Positions 18,314 through 26,704 of a stretch of DNA of 64,000 bases are shown here, piece by piece; position 1 is the stretch's first letter, and every line of letters starts with the position of its first letter. The stretch covers positions 186,001 to 250,000 of the forward strand of contig NZ_JARVWP010000004.1 of assembly GCF_029846235.1 (NCBI RefSeq), written 5' to 3'. The DNA is from Bradyrhizobium sp. CER78. GTDB taxonomy: Bacteria; Pseudomonadota; Alphaproteobacteria; Rhizobiales; Xanthobacteraceae. The translations under genes were made by a program, and so were the position numbers. The notes beneath the pieces were generated by a model. The model did not search any database. It saw only the letters and a list, made by a program, of their open reading frames with translations, and was not told the origin of the DNA.

Positions 18314-19513
18314 ATGACCTCACGTCCCCGTAAAGCTCTGATCATTGGCGCCGGCATCGCAGGTCCGGTGACCGCGATGTTCCTGACCCGCGCCGGCATC
18401 GAGGCCGAGCTCTATGAAGCCTGGCCCTATTCCACCGGCATCGGCGGCGGGCTGCAGATCGCGCCCAATGGCATGCATGTGCTGGCGGAGCTCGGCCTCG
18501 CCGACGAACTGATCCGCAACGGCTCGATCGCCGAATCGTTCGACTTCTATTCGCAGAGCGGCAAGAAGCTCGGCTCGCTCAACCAGAACATGCAGCAGCG
18601 CTTCGGCCAGCCCGCGGTGAACATGTGCCGCGCGACGTTGAACGAGACGCTGATCGACAAGGCGTGGGGCTCCAACGTCTCGGTGTTCTTCGAGAAGAAG
18701 CTGGTGAAGATCGAGGACCGCGGCGACCAGCCGGTCATCGCCTATTTCAACGACGGCAGCACCGCCGAGGGCGATTTCGTGATCGGCGCCGACGGCGTGC
18801 ATTCGGCGGTGCGGCGTCACGTGATCCCGGACGGACCGACGCCGTTCGACACCGGGCTGATCGGTTTCGGCGGATTCGTGCCGCGCGCCATGTTCGAGCG
18901 CCTCTCGATCGGCCAGAAGGTGGAGACCACGTTCGGGCAAAGCGGCTTCTTCGGCTACGGCCTGTGCAGCCCCGATCCGGACACGGGCGGGATGTGGTGG
19001 AGCACGCAGCCATCGCATGGCATGACCGCGGCGGCGTATCGCCTGCAAAGCCAGGACGCGATCAGACAGCATCTGCGCGAATTCCACGCCGGCTGGCACG
19101 CGCCGATCCCCGATATCATCGAGGCCGCCGAGAACATCGTGGTCACCGACACGCTCGACGTCGCGACGCTGCCGACCTGGTCGCGCAAGCGGACGCTGCT
19201 GATCGGCGATGCCGCGCACGCGACCAGCCCGCATGCCGGCCAGGGCGCATCGCTCGCGCTGGAAGACGCGCTGCGGCTCGGCATCCTGATGCGCGACGGC
19301 CAGGAGCTCGGCATAACCTTCCAGGCCTTCGAGCACGAGCGGCGCCCGCGTGCCGAGAAGATCGTGGCGATCGCCCGCCGCAACGGCAACAGCAAGCGCG
19401 AGTTCAGCGCGACCGGCGCCTGGCTGCGCGATCACATGCTGAAGCTGCTGCTGCCGGTGTCGTCCAAGGGCATGGACTTTATGTACGCGTATAATCCGCG
19501 GGCGGCGGCGTAG
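18314..19513 (+). CDS. FAD-dependent aromatic-type monooxygenase
   Basis: A 399-residue flavoprotein of the PHBH/PF01494 group, likely a single-component hydroxylase. It has the Rossmann motif LIIGAGIAGPVTAMFL at the N terminus, VIGADGVHSAVR in the middle (the DG motif), and LLIGDAAHATSPHAGQGASLALEDA (the GD motif) at about residues 300-325. The start at 18314 is chosen because GGAG lies six bases before it; ATG 18302 is an alternative. It is divergent from marR. Substrate unknown. Confidence 0.88.
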   Translation: MTSRPRKALIIGAGIAGPVTAMFLTRAGIEAELYEAWPYSTGIGGGLQIAPNGMHVLAELGLADELIRNGSIAESFDFYSQSGKKLGSLNQNMQQRFGQPAVNMCRATLNETLIDKAWGSNVSVFFEKKLVKIEDRGDQPVIAYFNDGSTAEGDFVIGADGVHSAVRRHVIPDGPTPFDTGLIGFGGFVPRAMFERLSIGQKVETTFGQSGFFGYGLCSPDPDTGGMWWSTQPSHGMTAAAYRLQSQDAIRQHLREFHAGWHAPIPDIIEAAENIVVTDTLDVATLPTWSRKRTLLIGDAAHATSPHAGQGASLALEDALRLGILMRDGQELGITFQAFEHERRPRAEKIVAIARRNGNSKREFSATGAWLRDHMLKLLLPVSSKGMDFMYAYNPRAAA

Positions 19514-19522
19514 CACCTCGCT

Positions 19523-19624
19523 GTCATGCCCCGCCAAAGCGGGGCATCCAGTACGCCGCGGCCTATCCGCTCAAACACAACGGTCTCTGGAATACTGGAT
19601 CGCCCGGTCGAGCCGGGCGATGAC
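19523..19624. repeat. Mosaic palindromic repeat, family B copy 1
   Basis: Starts with the hairpin arm GCCCCGCCAAAGCGGGGC, then the core ATCCAGTACGCCGCGG, and ends with CTGGATCGCCCGG and CCGGGCGATGAC. The left hairpin differs from copies at 41904, 58883 and 59197 while the core is the same. It lies between two convergent genes. Confidence 0.8.
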
Positions 19625-19644
19625 ACCGATGGGGCTGCGAGAGC

Positions 19645-20820
19645 CTACTTCTCAACTTCAAACGTCAGCCCGGCGTGATCGACCAGGCGCTTGATCAGCT
19701 TACCTTGCATCGCAGCTCCCGGCGTCCAGAACCCGGCGGCGACGTCGGGCGTGTCGCGCAACAGGCAGATCGCGCATTCCGAGATCATCTTCGAGGTCGA
19801 GCCGTAGCCGGGATCGCGATCGCCCTTGATGCCGGCGCGGACCATGCGGCCGTCGGGCGCGACCGCGAGATAGAGCAGATCGTAGCGGCCGTTCTCGCGC
19901 TCTTCCTTGGACGGCCCCTCGCCCGGCTTCGGTGCGCTGGGACCCGTCTTCTCGGAATTCAGCGCCATCACCTTCTTTGCATTGGCCTCGCCCTTCTCGC
20001 CCGGGCCGGTCAGGACCATCTCGTCGTAGACGAAGTCGCGCCCATACGGGAAGCCCATCAGCATGTTGGAGCGGTGGACGTTGCGCGTGTTGATCAGCGC
20101 CATCATGAACGGCGCGGTCCAGGAGTGCAGATCCTCCTCGTAAGCCGGCTTGCTGCCGCGCGGCTGCTTCGCCCCCTCAAAGCCCGGCGTCAGCGCGAAG
20201 GGATTGTTGAGGATCGCGACCAGGCTCAAGTCCTTGGCGACTGCATCGAAGGTTGCCTTGGCGCTCGCGGCCGTGCCGCCGGACAGCGTGCCGCGCATGT
20301 CGCGCACGCGGCCCTTGACGCGCTGCGCCGGCGCGCCGAACACGCGCTTGGCTTCCTCCTGCACGAAAAACGTACCGAGCTCGAACGGCACCGAGTCGAA
20401 GCCGCAGGAGAACACGATGCGCGCGCCGCTGGCCTTTGCCGCGGCCTCGTACTTGTCGATCATCTGCCGCATCCAGACCGGCTCGCCGCAGAGATCGAAA
20501 TAGTCGGTGCCGCTTTCCACGCAGGCGGCGATCAGCTCATTGCCATAGAGCTGATACGGACCGACCGTCGAAATGACAGATTTGGTCTGGGCCAGCATCG
20601 CCTTCAGCGAAGCGGCATCGCTGGCATCGGCAACCATCAAGGGCGTATCGGCGGGCGCACCGATCGCATCGCGAACCGAGGCGAGCTTGTCCTTGCTGCG
20701 GCCGGCCATCGCCCATTTCAGGCTGCCGTCGCGATAATGCGCCGCGAGATATTCGGCGACGAGCTGGCCGGTGAAGCCAGTCGCACCGTAGACGACGATG
20801 TCGAGTTTCGACGAGGACAT
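19645..20820 (-). CDS. Saccharopine dehydrogenase-like / trans-acting enoyl reductase family protein
   Basis: A 391-residue oxidoreductase with an N-terminal NAD(P)-binding Rossmann fold (DIVVYGATGFTGQLVAEYLA). It continues with STVGPYQLYGNELIAACVESGTDYFDLCGE and FSCGFDSVPFELGTF, the pattern of the membrane-associated saccharopine reductase/enoyl reductase group (COG3268). These proteins often act on lipid or polyketide intermediates, but the substrate here is unknown. It is convergent with the FAD monooxygenase. Confidence 0.85.
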   Translation of the reverse strand: MSSSKLDIVVYGATGFTGQLVAEYLAAHYRDGSLKWAMAGRSKDKLASVRDAIGAPADTPLMVADASDAASLKAMLAQTKSVISTVGPYQLYGNELIAACVESGTDYFDLCGEPVWMRQMIDKYEAAAKASGARIVFSCGFDSVPFELGTFFVQEEAKRVFGAPAQRVKGRVRDMRGTLSGGTAASAKATFDAVAKDLSLVAILNNPFALTPGFEGAKQPRGSKPAYEEDLHSWTAPFMMALINTRNVHRSNMLMGFPYGRDFVYDEMVLTGPGEKGEANAKKVMALNSEKTGPSAPKPGEGPSKEERENGRYDLLYLAVAPDGRMVRAGIKGDRDPGYGSTSKMISECAICLLRDTPDVAAGFWTPGAAMQGKLIKRLVDHAGLTFEVEK

Positions 20821-20857
20821 GGATCAGGCTCCCACAGAACGAAATTGCCCCCGTTTT

Positions 20858-20973
20858 GTCATTGCGAGCGAAGCGAAGCAATCCATTTCACCGCGTATGC
20901 GGAGCGATGGATTGCTTCTGCCTTCGCCAAAGGCTTCGGCGGACAAGTCGTCGCTATCGCTCCTCGCAATGAC
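20858..20973. repeat. Palindromic repeat, family A copy 2
   Basis: Same ends as the 16330 copy (GTCATTGCGAGCG ... CTCGCAATGAC) but with a longer middle containing the extra hairpin CTTCGCCAAAGGCTTCGG. Located between the minus-strand DUF169 and saccharopine-like genes. Confidence 0.8.
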
Positions 20974-20981
20974 GGTTGCCG

Positions 20982-21767
20982 CTATTTCTTGGCATACGAC
21001 ACCCCCATGCCGGCGCGGACGTCGGCCTGGATGCCATAGGGCGCGATCGGGTAGCGCAGGCCGTTCTTGGCGAGTTGCTTCATGCCCGCGATCGCCTTCA
21101 CCAGATAGGCCGGCGGCAGCGCCATCAGCATCTCCTCGTCGGGCACGCCGCCATAGCGGCGCTCGGCGAAGCACGGCAGCGACAGGCTCGGCTCGCCAGT
21201 CTTCAGCGCCCGCCCCCACGAGTCCGCGCACGCGGTTTCGCCGACCACACCCCACTCGAACTTCTTGTAGCCGGTGTACTGCAGCCCGTTGATCAGGATG
21301 ATCATCTGGCCCGGCGTAGCGTAGACGAGGCAGATGTCGGGCGGGTTGAGACGGCCGCTGGTCAGCGGGCTCACCGCCATCGCCTGATACTGGCCGTAAG
21401 GCACCACGTCGAGCGCCTCCTGGCGCTTGCGCGCGTCTTCGGCGGTGCCGTGCCAGACGCCGACATAGTTCTCGCCGGCAAGCCACTTCTCGTCCTGCGG
21501 CGCGAGCCCGATCACCGCACGGCATTGCGCGCCGACCAGATCGTCGCCGGTGATGCCGACCGTCCAGCCGAGCCGCGAGGCCATGCTGACGATCTGGTCC
21601 GTGGTGTGAACCGCCGACGGACGGCGGATCTTCGGGATCGCCTCCATCTCCTCGACGCGGGCAAACATCTTGATGCCGATGACAGTGGTCTTCAGCCGCA
21701 GCAGATTGTTCAGGTCGGCCACGATCGCGGCGAGGTCGAACTGTTCCGGCGGTGTCTGCTGTTGCAT
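20982..21767 (-). CDS. DUF169 domain protein
   Basis: A 261-residue cytoplasmic protein matching the DUF169 family (segments LRLKTTVIGIKMFAR, DICLVYATPGQMIILINGLQY, CADSWGRAL, LSLPCFAERRYGGVPDEEMLMALP). The family's role is not established; scattered cysteines (RAVIG..., ACADS, LPCF) are a family trait. It is in line with the saccharopine-like gene but separated from it by a repeat. Confidence 0.85.
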   Translation of the reverse strand: MQQQTPPEQFDLAAIVADLNNLLRLKTTVIGIKMFARVEEMEAIPKIRRPSAVHTTDQIVSMASRLGWTVGITGDDLVGAQCRAVIGLAPQDEKWLAGENYVGVWHGTAEDARKRQEALDVVPYGQYQAMAVSPLTSGRLNPPDICLVYATPGQMIILINGLQYTGYKKFEWGVVGETACADSWGRALKTGEPSLSLPCFAERRYGGVPDEEMLMALPPAYLVKAIAGMKQLAKNGLRYPIAPYGIQADVRAGMGVSYAKK

Positions 21768-21859
21768 GGCGTGAACTCCCGTGATCGGCAGCTTGGCGCT
21801 GCCTGTTGGTGTGTGATGTTAGCCGGATCGGCCGAGGGAAGCGACAAGCACGTGGTGGC

Positions 21860-22654
21860 TCAGCGTACAGCCGGTCCCGGTAGCAAATCGTCGGTTTTTC
21901 CGGCCAGATGATAGGCCAGCAGCCCCATCCACTCCCGGGTGCCAAGATCGGTGCGCGACAAGCCCTCGATCGCAAGCGTCGCGAAGCTGAAGACATTGCC
22001 GACGCGCCAGTCGACCGGGTAGGCCTCGACGTTGAATCCCGCCTTGCGGAACAGCCCGACCGAACGCGGCATGTGATAGGCCGAGGTGACGAGCAGCCAG
22101 CGCTCGCCCGGCTTGGGATCGACCAGCGCCTTGGAGAACTCGGCGTTCTCCACCGTGTTGCGCGAGCGGCGCTCGATGATCAACCGCGATCTGGCAATGC
22201 CGAGGCTTTCGAACATCTCGGCGGCATAGTCGGCCTCGCGTGCATCGTTCGAGATCAGGTTCGCGCTGCCGCCGGTGAACACGAGCCGCGCGTTCGGATA
22301 TTTGCGCGCCAGCGCTGCCGCCGCGATGACGCGATCGGCCGCGCTGCGCACGACAGGCGTCGCATGCGCCACCGACAGATCGGCATCGATCGAGCCGCCG
22401 AGCACGATGATGCCGTCGGGCGCGCCGCGCGAGGCGTCCCACGGCGGAAAGCGCTGCTCCAGCGTTGAGATCAGGACATTGCCGAGCGGCGAGAAGCCGC
22501 AGATCGCGAGCACCAGCAGCGAGGCGACCATCAACCTGCGGCCGAGACGCGCAAACCGCGTCAGCAGCAGCACGGCGCCGATCACGCCGATACCGATCAG
22601 GAAATTGATCGGCAGCAGCATGATGCCGAGCGTCTTGGAGAGCACAAAAAACAA
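21860..22654 (-). CDS. YdcF/ElyC-like DUF218 membrane protein
   Basis: A 264-residue protein with two N-terminal transmembrane helices (~8-30, 38-56) and a DUF218 domain: GIIVLGGSIDAD, ARLVFTGGSANLIS, ERRSRNTVENAEF and LLVTSAYHMPRSVGLFRKAGF. ElyC-type members affect envelope polysaccharide metabolism at the lipid-carrier step; that role is inferred by homology only. It starts at TTG. It is divergent from the formamidase-like gene. Confidence 0.87.
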   Translation of the reverse strand: MFFVLSKTLGIMLLPINFLIGIGVIGAVLLLTRFARLGRRLMVASLLVLAICGFSPLGNVLISTLEQRFPPWDASRGAPDGIIVLGGSIDADLSVAHATPVVRSAADRVIAAAALARKYPNARLVFTGGSANLISNDAREADYAAEMFESLGIARSRLIIERRSRNTVENAEFSKALVDPKPGERWLLVTSAYHMPRSVGLFRKAGFNVEAYPVDWRVGNVFSFATLAIEGLSRTDLGTREWMGLLAYHLAGKTDDLLPGPAVR

Positions 22655-22720
22655 GGGAAGCCTCTGCGAAGTTCTGCTACAGCGTCATACGCTGCTGGGA
22701 AACCAATCAAAAGCCGTCAC

Positions 22721-23662
22721 ATGACCCATCATCACCTGAAGTCCAGTCCCGAAACCTGCCATTGGGGCTTCTTTGAAGCCAAGCTGAAGCCGGTCTTGAC
22801 AATCGCGAGCGGCGACGAGGTCACGATCGAGACCGTCAGCGGTGGTGCCGACGTGGTGCCCGACCGAAGCAAATTCCACATCCCGCCCGAGCTCGACGAC
22901 ATCCATGCGAAGAGCGAGCGGATGGTGCCCGGACACATCCTGACCGGCCCGATCGCAGTTGCCGGCGCCGAGCCCGGCGACGTGCTCGAGGTCGATATCC
23001 TCGACGTCCAGCTGCGCCAGGACTGGGGCTACAATCTGATCAAGCCGCTGTCCGGCACCCTGCCCGATGATTTCCACGAGACCCGCATCCTCAACATCCC
23101 ACTCGATCGCGCGCGGATGGTCGGCCGCATGCCCTGGGGCCTCGACCTGCCGCTGAAGCCGTTCTTCGGCGTGATGGGCGTCTCGCCGCCGCCTGCCTGG
23201 GGCCGCATCTCCTCGCTGATCCCGCGCGCGATGGGCGGCAATCTCGACAACAAGGAGCTCGGCGCCGGCGCCAAGCTCTATCTGCCGGTTTTCGTGCCCG
23301 GCGCATTGTTCTCCTGCGGCGACGGCCACGGCGTGCAGGGCGACGGCGAGGTCTGTGTCACCGCGATCGAGACCGCGCTCACCGGGCGCTTCCGCCTGAC
23401 CCTGCGCAAGGATCTCAAGTTCACCTATCCGCGCGCCGAGACCGCGGACCATTACATCACCATGGCGATGGATCCCGATCTCGACCAATGCGCGGTGCGG
23501 GCGCTGCGCGACATGATCGTGTTGCTCGGCGAGAAGCGGAATCTTTCCCGCGAGGACGCTTACACGCTGTGCAGCCTTGCCGCCGATCTGCGGGTCACCC
23601 AGACGGTCAACGGCTCCAAGGGCATTCACTGCATGATCGCCAAATCGGTGGTTCACGGTTAG
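22721..23662 (+). CDS. Acetamidase/formamidase family protein
   Basis: A 313-residue FmdA_AmdA family amidase, expected to hydrolyse short amides. The N terminus CHWGFFEAKLKPVLTIASGDEV and the segments GPIAVAGAEPGDVLEVDI, PFFGVMGVSPP and GDGHGVQGDGEVCVTAIE are characteristic. It is a single-gene unit or may read into the acyl-CoA synthetase 168 bases downstream, although a palindromic repeat lies between them. Confidence 0.9.
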   Translation: MTHHHLKSSPETCHWGFFEAKLKPVLTIASGDEVTIETVSGGADVVPDRSKFHIPPELDDIHAKSERMVPGHILTGPIAVAGAEPGDVLEVDILDVQLRQDWGYNLIKPLSGTLPDDFHETRILNIPLDRARMVGRMPWGLDLPLKPFFGVMGVSPPPAWGRISSLIPRAMGGNLDNKELGAGAKLYLPVFVPGALFSCGDGHGVQGDGEVCVTAIETALTGRFRLTLRKDLKFTYPRAETADHYITMAMDPDLDQCAVRALRDMIVLLGEKRNLSREDAYTLCSLAADLRVTQTVNGSKGIHCMIAKSVVHG

Positions 23663-23666
23663 CACC

Positions 23667-23744
23667 GTCATTCCGGGGCGATGCGCAGCATCGAACCCGG
23701 AATCTCGAGATTCCGGGTTCTCGCTTCGCGAGCCCCGGAATGAC
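23667..23744. repeat. Palindromic repeat, family C copy 1
   Basis: Inverted repeat with ends GTCATTCCGGGGCG and GCCCCGGAATGAC and a central palindrome around GGAATCTCGAGATTCC. Other copies lie at 38038-38117 and 43119-43220. Confidence 0.82.
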
Positions 23745-23830
23745 GAAGGCCAAATAGCCGCACTTGTGCTCCGCACGCGCGGCTCGATACAATCCCCCGC
23801 CCAACGAAACAAAAATGGACGGGGACGGAT

Positions 23831-25657
23831 ATGCTGAAGGACAGGCTTTCGCCGGCCGACGAGGCTGCGCGCGACAAGGAGATGCAGGAGACGCTCGCCG
23901 CCTGCCCGCGCATCCTCGATCTCATCGCCCGCGGCCCGCAGGGAGCGCCGGACGCCGAGGCTGCGATCTATCTGCGATCGCCGCTCGATCCCAACCCGGT
24001 CGTGATTTCGAACGATCAGCTGATGGGCTGCATCAAGGCGGCCGAAACCTATTTCCGCGGCCAAGGCATCGGCAAGGACGATGCGGTGGCGATCCTGCTG
24101 CCCGCCTGTCCGGCCAGCATCGTCGCGATCTTCGGCGCCGCCGCCTGCGGGGTCGCCGAGCCGCTCAACCTGCTGTTCACGCGGGAAGCGATCACAGCCC
24201 AGCTCAATGCCATCAATGCGAAGCTGCTGATCGCACCGCCGCCGGGAATACCGGGCGGGCTCTATGAGCGGATCGATGGGCTGCAGCGCGAGGTGCCGTC
24301 GCTCAAGCGCATCGTGATCGCGCCGCTCGACGGCAGCATTTCCTTCGACGGCGAGGTGCTGCGCCCTGATCCGGCCTGGCGCGACGACTACGGCAAGTCG
24401 AGCGACATGAGCGAGGCCGACCGTGTCGCGGTGATGCTGCCGACCGGTGGCACCACCGGTCATCCCAAGGTGGCGCGGCTCACCAACCGCGCGATGGTCG
24501 CCTCCACCGTATCCTCGCGGATGGCGCTCGACTTCCACCGCGGCGAGCGCGCGATGATCACGATGCCGCTGTTCCATGTCGGCGGCCTGTTCTGCACGAC
24601 GGCCAATTGCCTGGCGGCTGGCACCACGATCTTCATCCCCGGCCCCGCCGGCGCGCGCGATCCCGCGCTGATCACGCATTTCTGGAAGATCGTCGAGAAG
24701 TACCGCGTCAACATCTCCGGCAACGTACCGACCACGCTCGGTGCGCTGGCCGACATCCCGGTCGCGGACAGCGACATCTCGACCCTGCGCGTCACCGCCA
24801 CCGGCGCCTCGATCTGCCCACCGGAAATCGAACGGCGCTATCTCGCGACCTGGGGCGGCCCCTGCATCCAGCAGCTCTACGGCATGACCGAGCTTGCCGG
24901 CGCCATCACCCATGACGTCCACGGCGTGAAGCCGCGCGCCGAGAGCGTCGGCACCCGCAATCCGCTGGTCGAGCTCGCCATCCTCGAGGGCGGCAAGCTG
25001 CACACCGGGCCGTGGCCCTCGCCGGTCGGCGAACTCCTGACCAGAGGCCCGCAGGTGTTCGCCGGTTACGTCGACAAGAAGCAGACCGAAGAGGCGTTCC
25101 GCGACGGCTGGCTGCGTACCGGCGACATCTGCCGCATCGATGCCGACGGCTTCGTCTACATCATGGGCCGCGCCAAGGATGTCATTATCCGCGGCGGCCA
25201 CAATATCGACCCGCGCGCGATCGAGGACGCCGCGCTGGCGTTTCCGGGCGTCGCGCTGGCCGCAGCGGTCGGACGTCCCGACAGCTATGCCGGCGAAGTG
25301 CCGATGCTGTTCGTCTCGGCGCAGCCCGGCGCGCAGATTGATCTGCAGGCGCTCGCCGCCTTCGTGCAGGACAACATCCTGGAGCCGCCGGCGCGGCCGC
25401 GCGTGGTGTCGGTCATCCCGGAGATGCCAGTCACGCCGGTCGGCAAGATCTTCAAGCCCAAGCTGCGCGAGATCGCCGCCGGCGAGGCTGCGCGCGAGCT
25501 GCTGGCCCGGGAAGGACTGTCCGGCGAGGTCAGTGTCGAGGCCATCACCGACCCGTCCCGCGGGCTGTACCTCAGCGTGACCGCGCCTGCGGACAAGGCC
25601 GAAACGGCTGAGCGGCTTCTCAAGAAGTTCCCGGTCAAGGTCGAGTTACGCACCTAA
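23831..25657 (+). CDS. Acyl-CoA synthetase (AMP-forming)
   Basis: A 608-residue ANL-superfamily ligase activating a carboxylic acid via acyl-AMP to a CoA thioester. Visible core motifs are MLPTGGTTGHPKVARLT (A3 P-loop, ~205), LYGMTELAG (A5), GWLRTGDICRID (A7), and GRAKDVIIRGGHNIDPRAIED (A8, hinge). The A10 lysine is in TPVGKIFKPKLR. It is longer than average at both ends. Substrate is not predictable. It is downstream of the formamidase-like gene. Confidence 0.92.
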   Translation: MLKDRLSPADEAARDKEMQETLAACPRILDLIARGPQGAPDAEAAIYLRSPLDPNPVVISNDQLMGCIKAAETYFRGQGIGKDDAVAILLPACPASIVAIFGAAACGVAEPLNLLFTREAITAQLNAINAKLLIAPPPGIPGGLYERIDGLQREVPSLKRIVIAPLDGSISFDGEVLRPDPAWRDDYGKSSDMSEADRVAVMLPTGGTTGHPKVARLTNRAMVASTVSSRMALDFHRGERAMITMPLFHVGGLFCTTANCLAAGTTIFIPGPAGARDPALITHFWKIVEKYRVNISGNVPTTLGALADIPVADSDISTLRVTATGASICPPEIERRYLATWGGPCIQQLYGMTELAGAITHDVHGVKPRAESVGTRNPLVELAILEGGKLHTGPWPSPVGELLTRGPQVFAGYVDKKQTEEAFRDGWLRTGDICRIDADGFVYIMGRAKDVIIRGGHNIDPRAIEDAALAFPGVALAAAVGRPDSYAGEVPMLFVSAQPGAQIDLQALAAFVQDNILEPPARPRVVSVIPEMPVTPVGKIFKPKLREIAAGEAARELLAREGLSGEVSVEAITDPSRGLYLSVTAPADKAETAERLLKKFPVKVELRT

Positions 25658-25762
25658 CCCATTAATATACTTAAATAATCTGATCATGACGCCGCGCCGG
25701 AATCGACCTCCGGTGCGGCTGTTCGCATTTTGCGGCCGGTGGCTTGACGAACTGCCACATTC

Positions 25763-25782
25763 CTAAATAGACTCTAAATAGA
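25763..25782. promoter_or_regulatory. Direct-repeat operator candidate
   Basis: Two copies of CTAAATAGA at 25763-25771 and 25774-25782, an 11-base period (one helical turn), 40 bases upstream of a ribbon-helix-helix-like gene. Such spacing suits pairs of RHH dimers, so autoregulation is possible. Confidence 0.4.
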
Positions 25783-25821
25783 TACTTTTCAGTACAAGCG
25801 TTCGGGGTTAAGCGTTTCTCT

Positions 25822-26022
25822 ATGGCTACGGAAAAGGCCGAAACCGACCGCGTCCCGGTCACACTGGCGCTCTCGACCATTGGTTACCTCGAGAAGCTGG
25901 TGAGACAGGGCACCCACGGCACGAGCGTCCCGGGCGTTGCACGGACATTGATCGAGGAAGGCATTCGACTCGCCATCAAGGACGGGTTGCTTGCAATCCG
26001 CGATAACGGCCGCACGCCCTGA
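25822..26022 (+). CDS. Small ribbon-helix-helix-like protein
   Basis: A 66-residue protein whose predicted order is strand (VPVTLALS), helix (IGYLEKLVRQG), turn (TSVPGV), helix (ARTLIEEGIRLAIKDGL), fitting the MetJ/Arc-type ribbon-helix-helix fold. It is probably a DNA-binding regulator. No obvious ribosome binding site precedes the ATG. It lies 49 bases before the GcrA-family gene on the same strand, so they may be co-transcribed. Confidence 0.7.
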   Translation: MATEKAETDRVPVTLALSTIGYLEKLVRQGTHGTSVPGVARTLIEEGIRLAIKDGLLAIRDNGRTP

Positions 26023-26071
26023 CGGCGCACGCGTCCGCGCGGCGGTTCAACACAGAACGTGGAACCGTCAG

Positions 26072-26539
26072 ATGATTGTCAACCAAGAGACCTGGACGCC
26101 GGAGCGCGTCGACCAACTCAAGATCTACTTTGAAGCCGGCCTCTCCTGCCGCGACATCGCCGTCAATATCGGCGTCAGCCGCAATGCGGTGATCGGCAAG
26201 CTGTCGCGGTTGAACCTCACGCGCACGACGCCGGACGAACGCCGGGCGCGGCGAAAGAAAGCCACCGCGCACGCCGCGCAGCGGGCGACCGCGAAGCAGC
26301 AGCTCCGGTTGTTACAGGCGGCTTACGAGCCGGAGCGCGATGATGCGCCAATCGTCAGCGTCAACAGCTGCTCGCTGTTCGAACTGAGCGAGCAGCGCTG
26401 CCGCTGGCCGATCAGCAGCCCGGGCGCCGATGATTTCTGCTTCTGCGGCAACACGCCGCTTGGCGGCATGCCCTATTGCTCAGGGCATTACCGCCTCGCC
26501 TATCAGGCAGGTTCGCGCCAGCGCGCGATACGCGGGTAG
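26072..26539 (+). CDS. GcrA-family cell-cycle/transcription regulator
   Basis: A 155-residue protein of the alphaproteobacterial GcrA family. The N-terminal domain reads TWTPERVDQLKIYFEAGLSCRDIAVNIGVSRNAVIGKLSRLNL, the helix-turn-helix that in GcrA binds sigma70-promoter DNA sensitive to CcrM methylation. A basic linker follows, then CRWPISSPGADDFCFCG and YCSGHYRLAYQ, the sigma70-interaction domain. The start at 26072 (MIVNQETW) is used as the family begins there. It may be a paralogue of the main gcrA. Confidence 0.88.
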   Translation: MIVNQETWTPERVDQLKIYFEAGLSCRDIAVNIGVSRNAVIGKLSRLNLTRTTPDERRARRKKATAHAAQRATAKQQLRLLQAAYEPERDDAPIVSVNSCSLFELSEQRCRWPISSPGADDFCFCGNTPLGGMPYCSGHYRLAYQAGSRQRAIRG

Positions 26540-26639
26540 CTCACACTGGAAGCGCCGTTCCCGTCATCCCCGCGCAAAGGCTTCGCCTTTGTCGCCGGAG
26601 GAGGCCGCAACGCGGCCGTCTCGACGGATCGACGGCCGC

Positions 26640-26700
26640 TAGCCGGGCCGTGCATGCTTCGAGACGCGCGTTCCGCGCTCCTCAGCATGACGGGTCCTGC
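26640..26700. repeat. Small dispersed palindrome (GCATGCTTCGAGACGC type)
   Basis: Short element reading GTGCATGCTTCGAGACGC, then GCGCTCCTCAGCATGACGGG. It resembles dispersed Bradyrhizobium repeats. Only one copy is seen here, so the assignment is tentative. It is placed between convergent genes. Confidence 0.4.
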
Positions 26701-26704
26701 GCGA

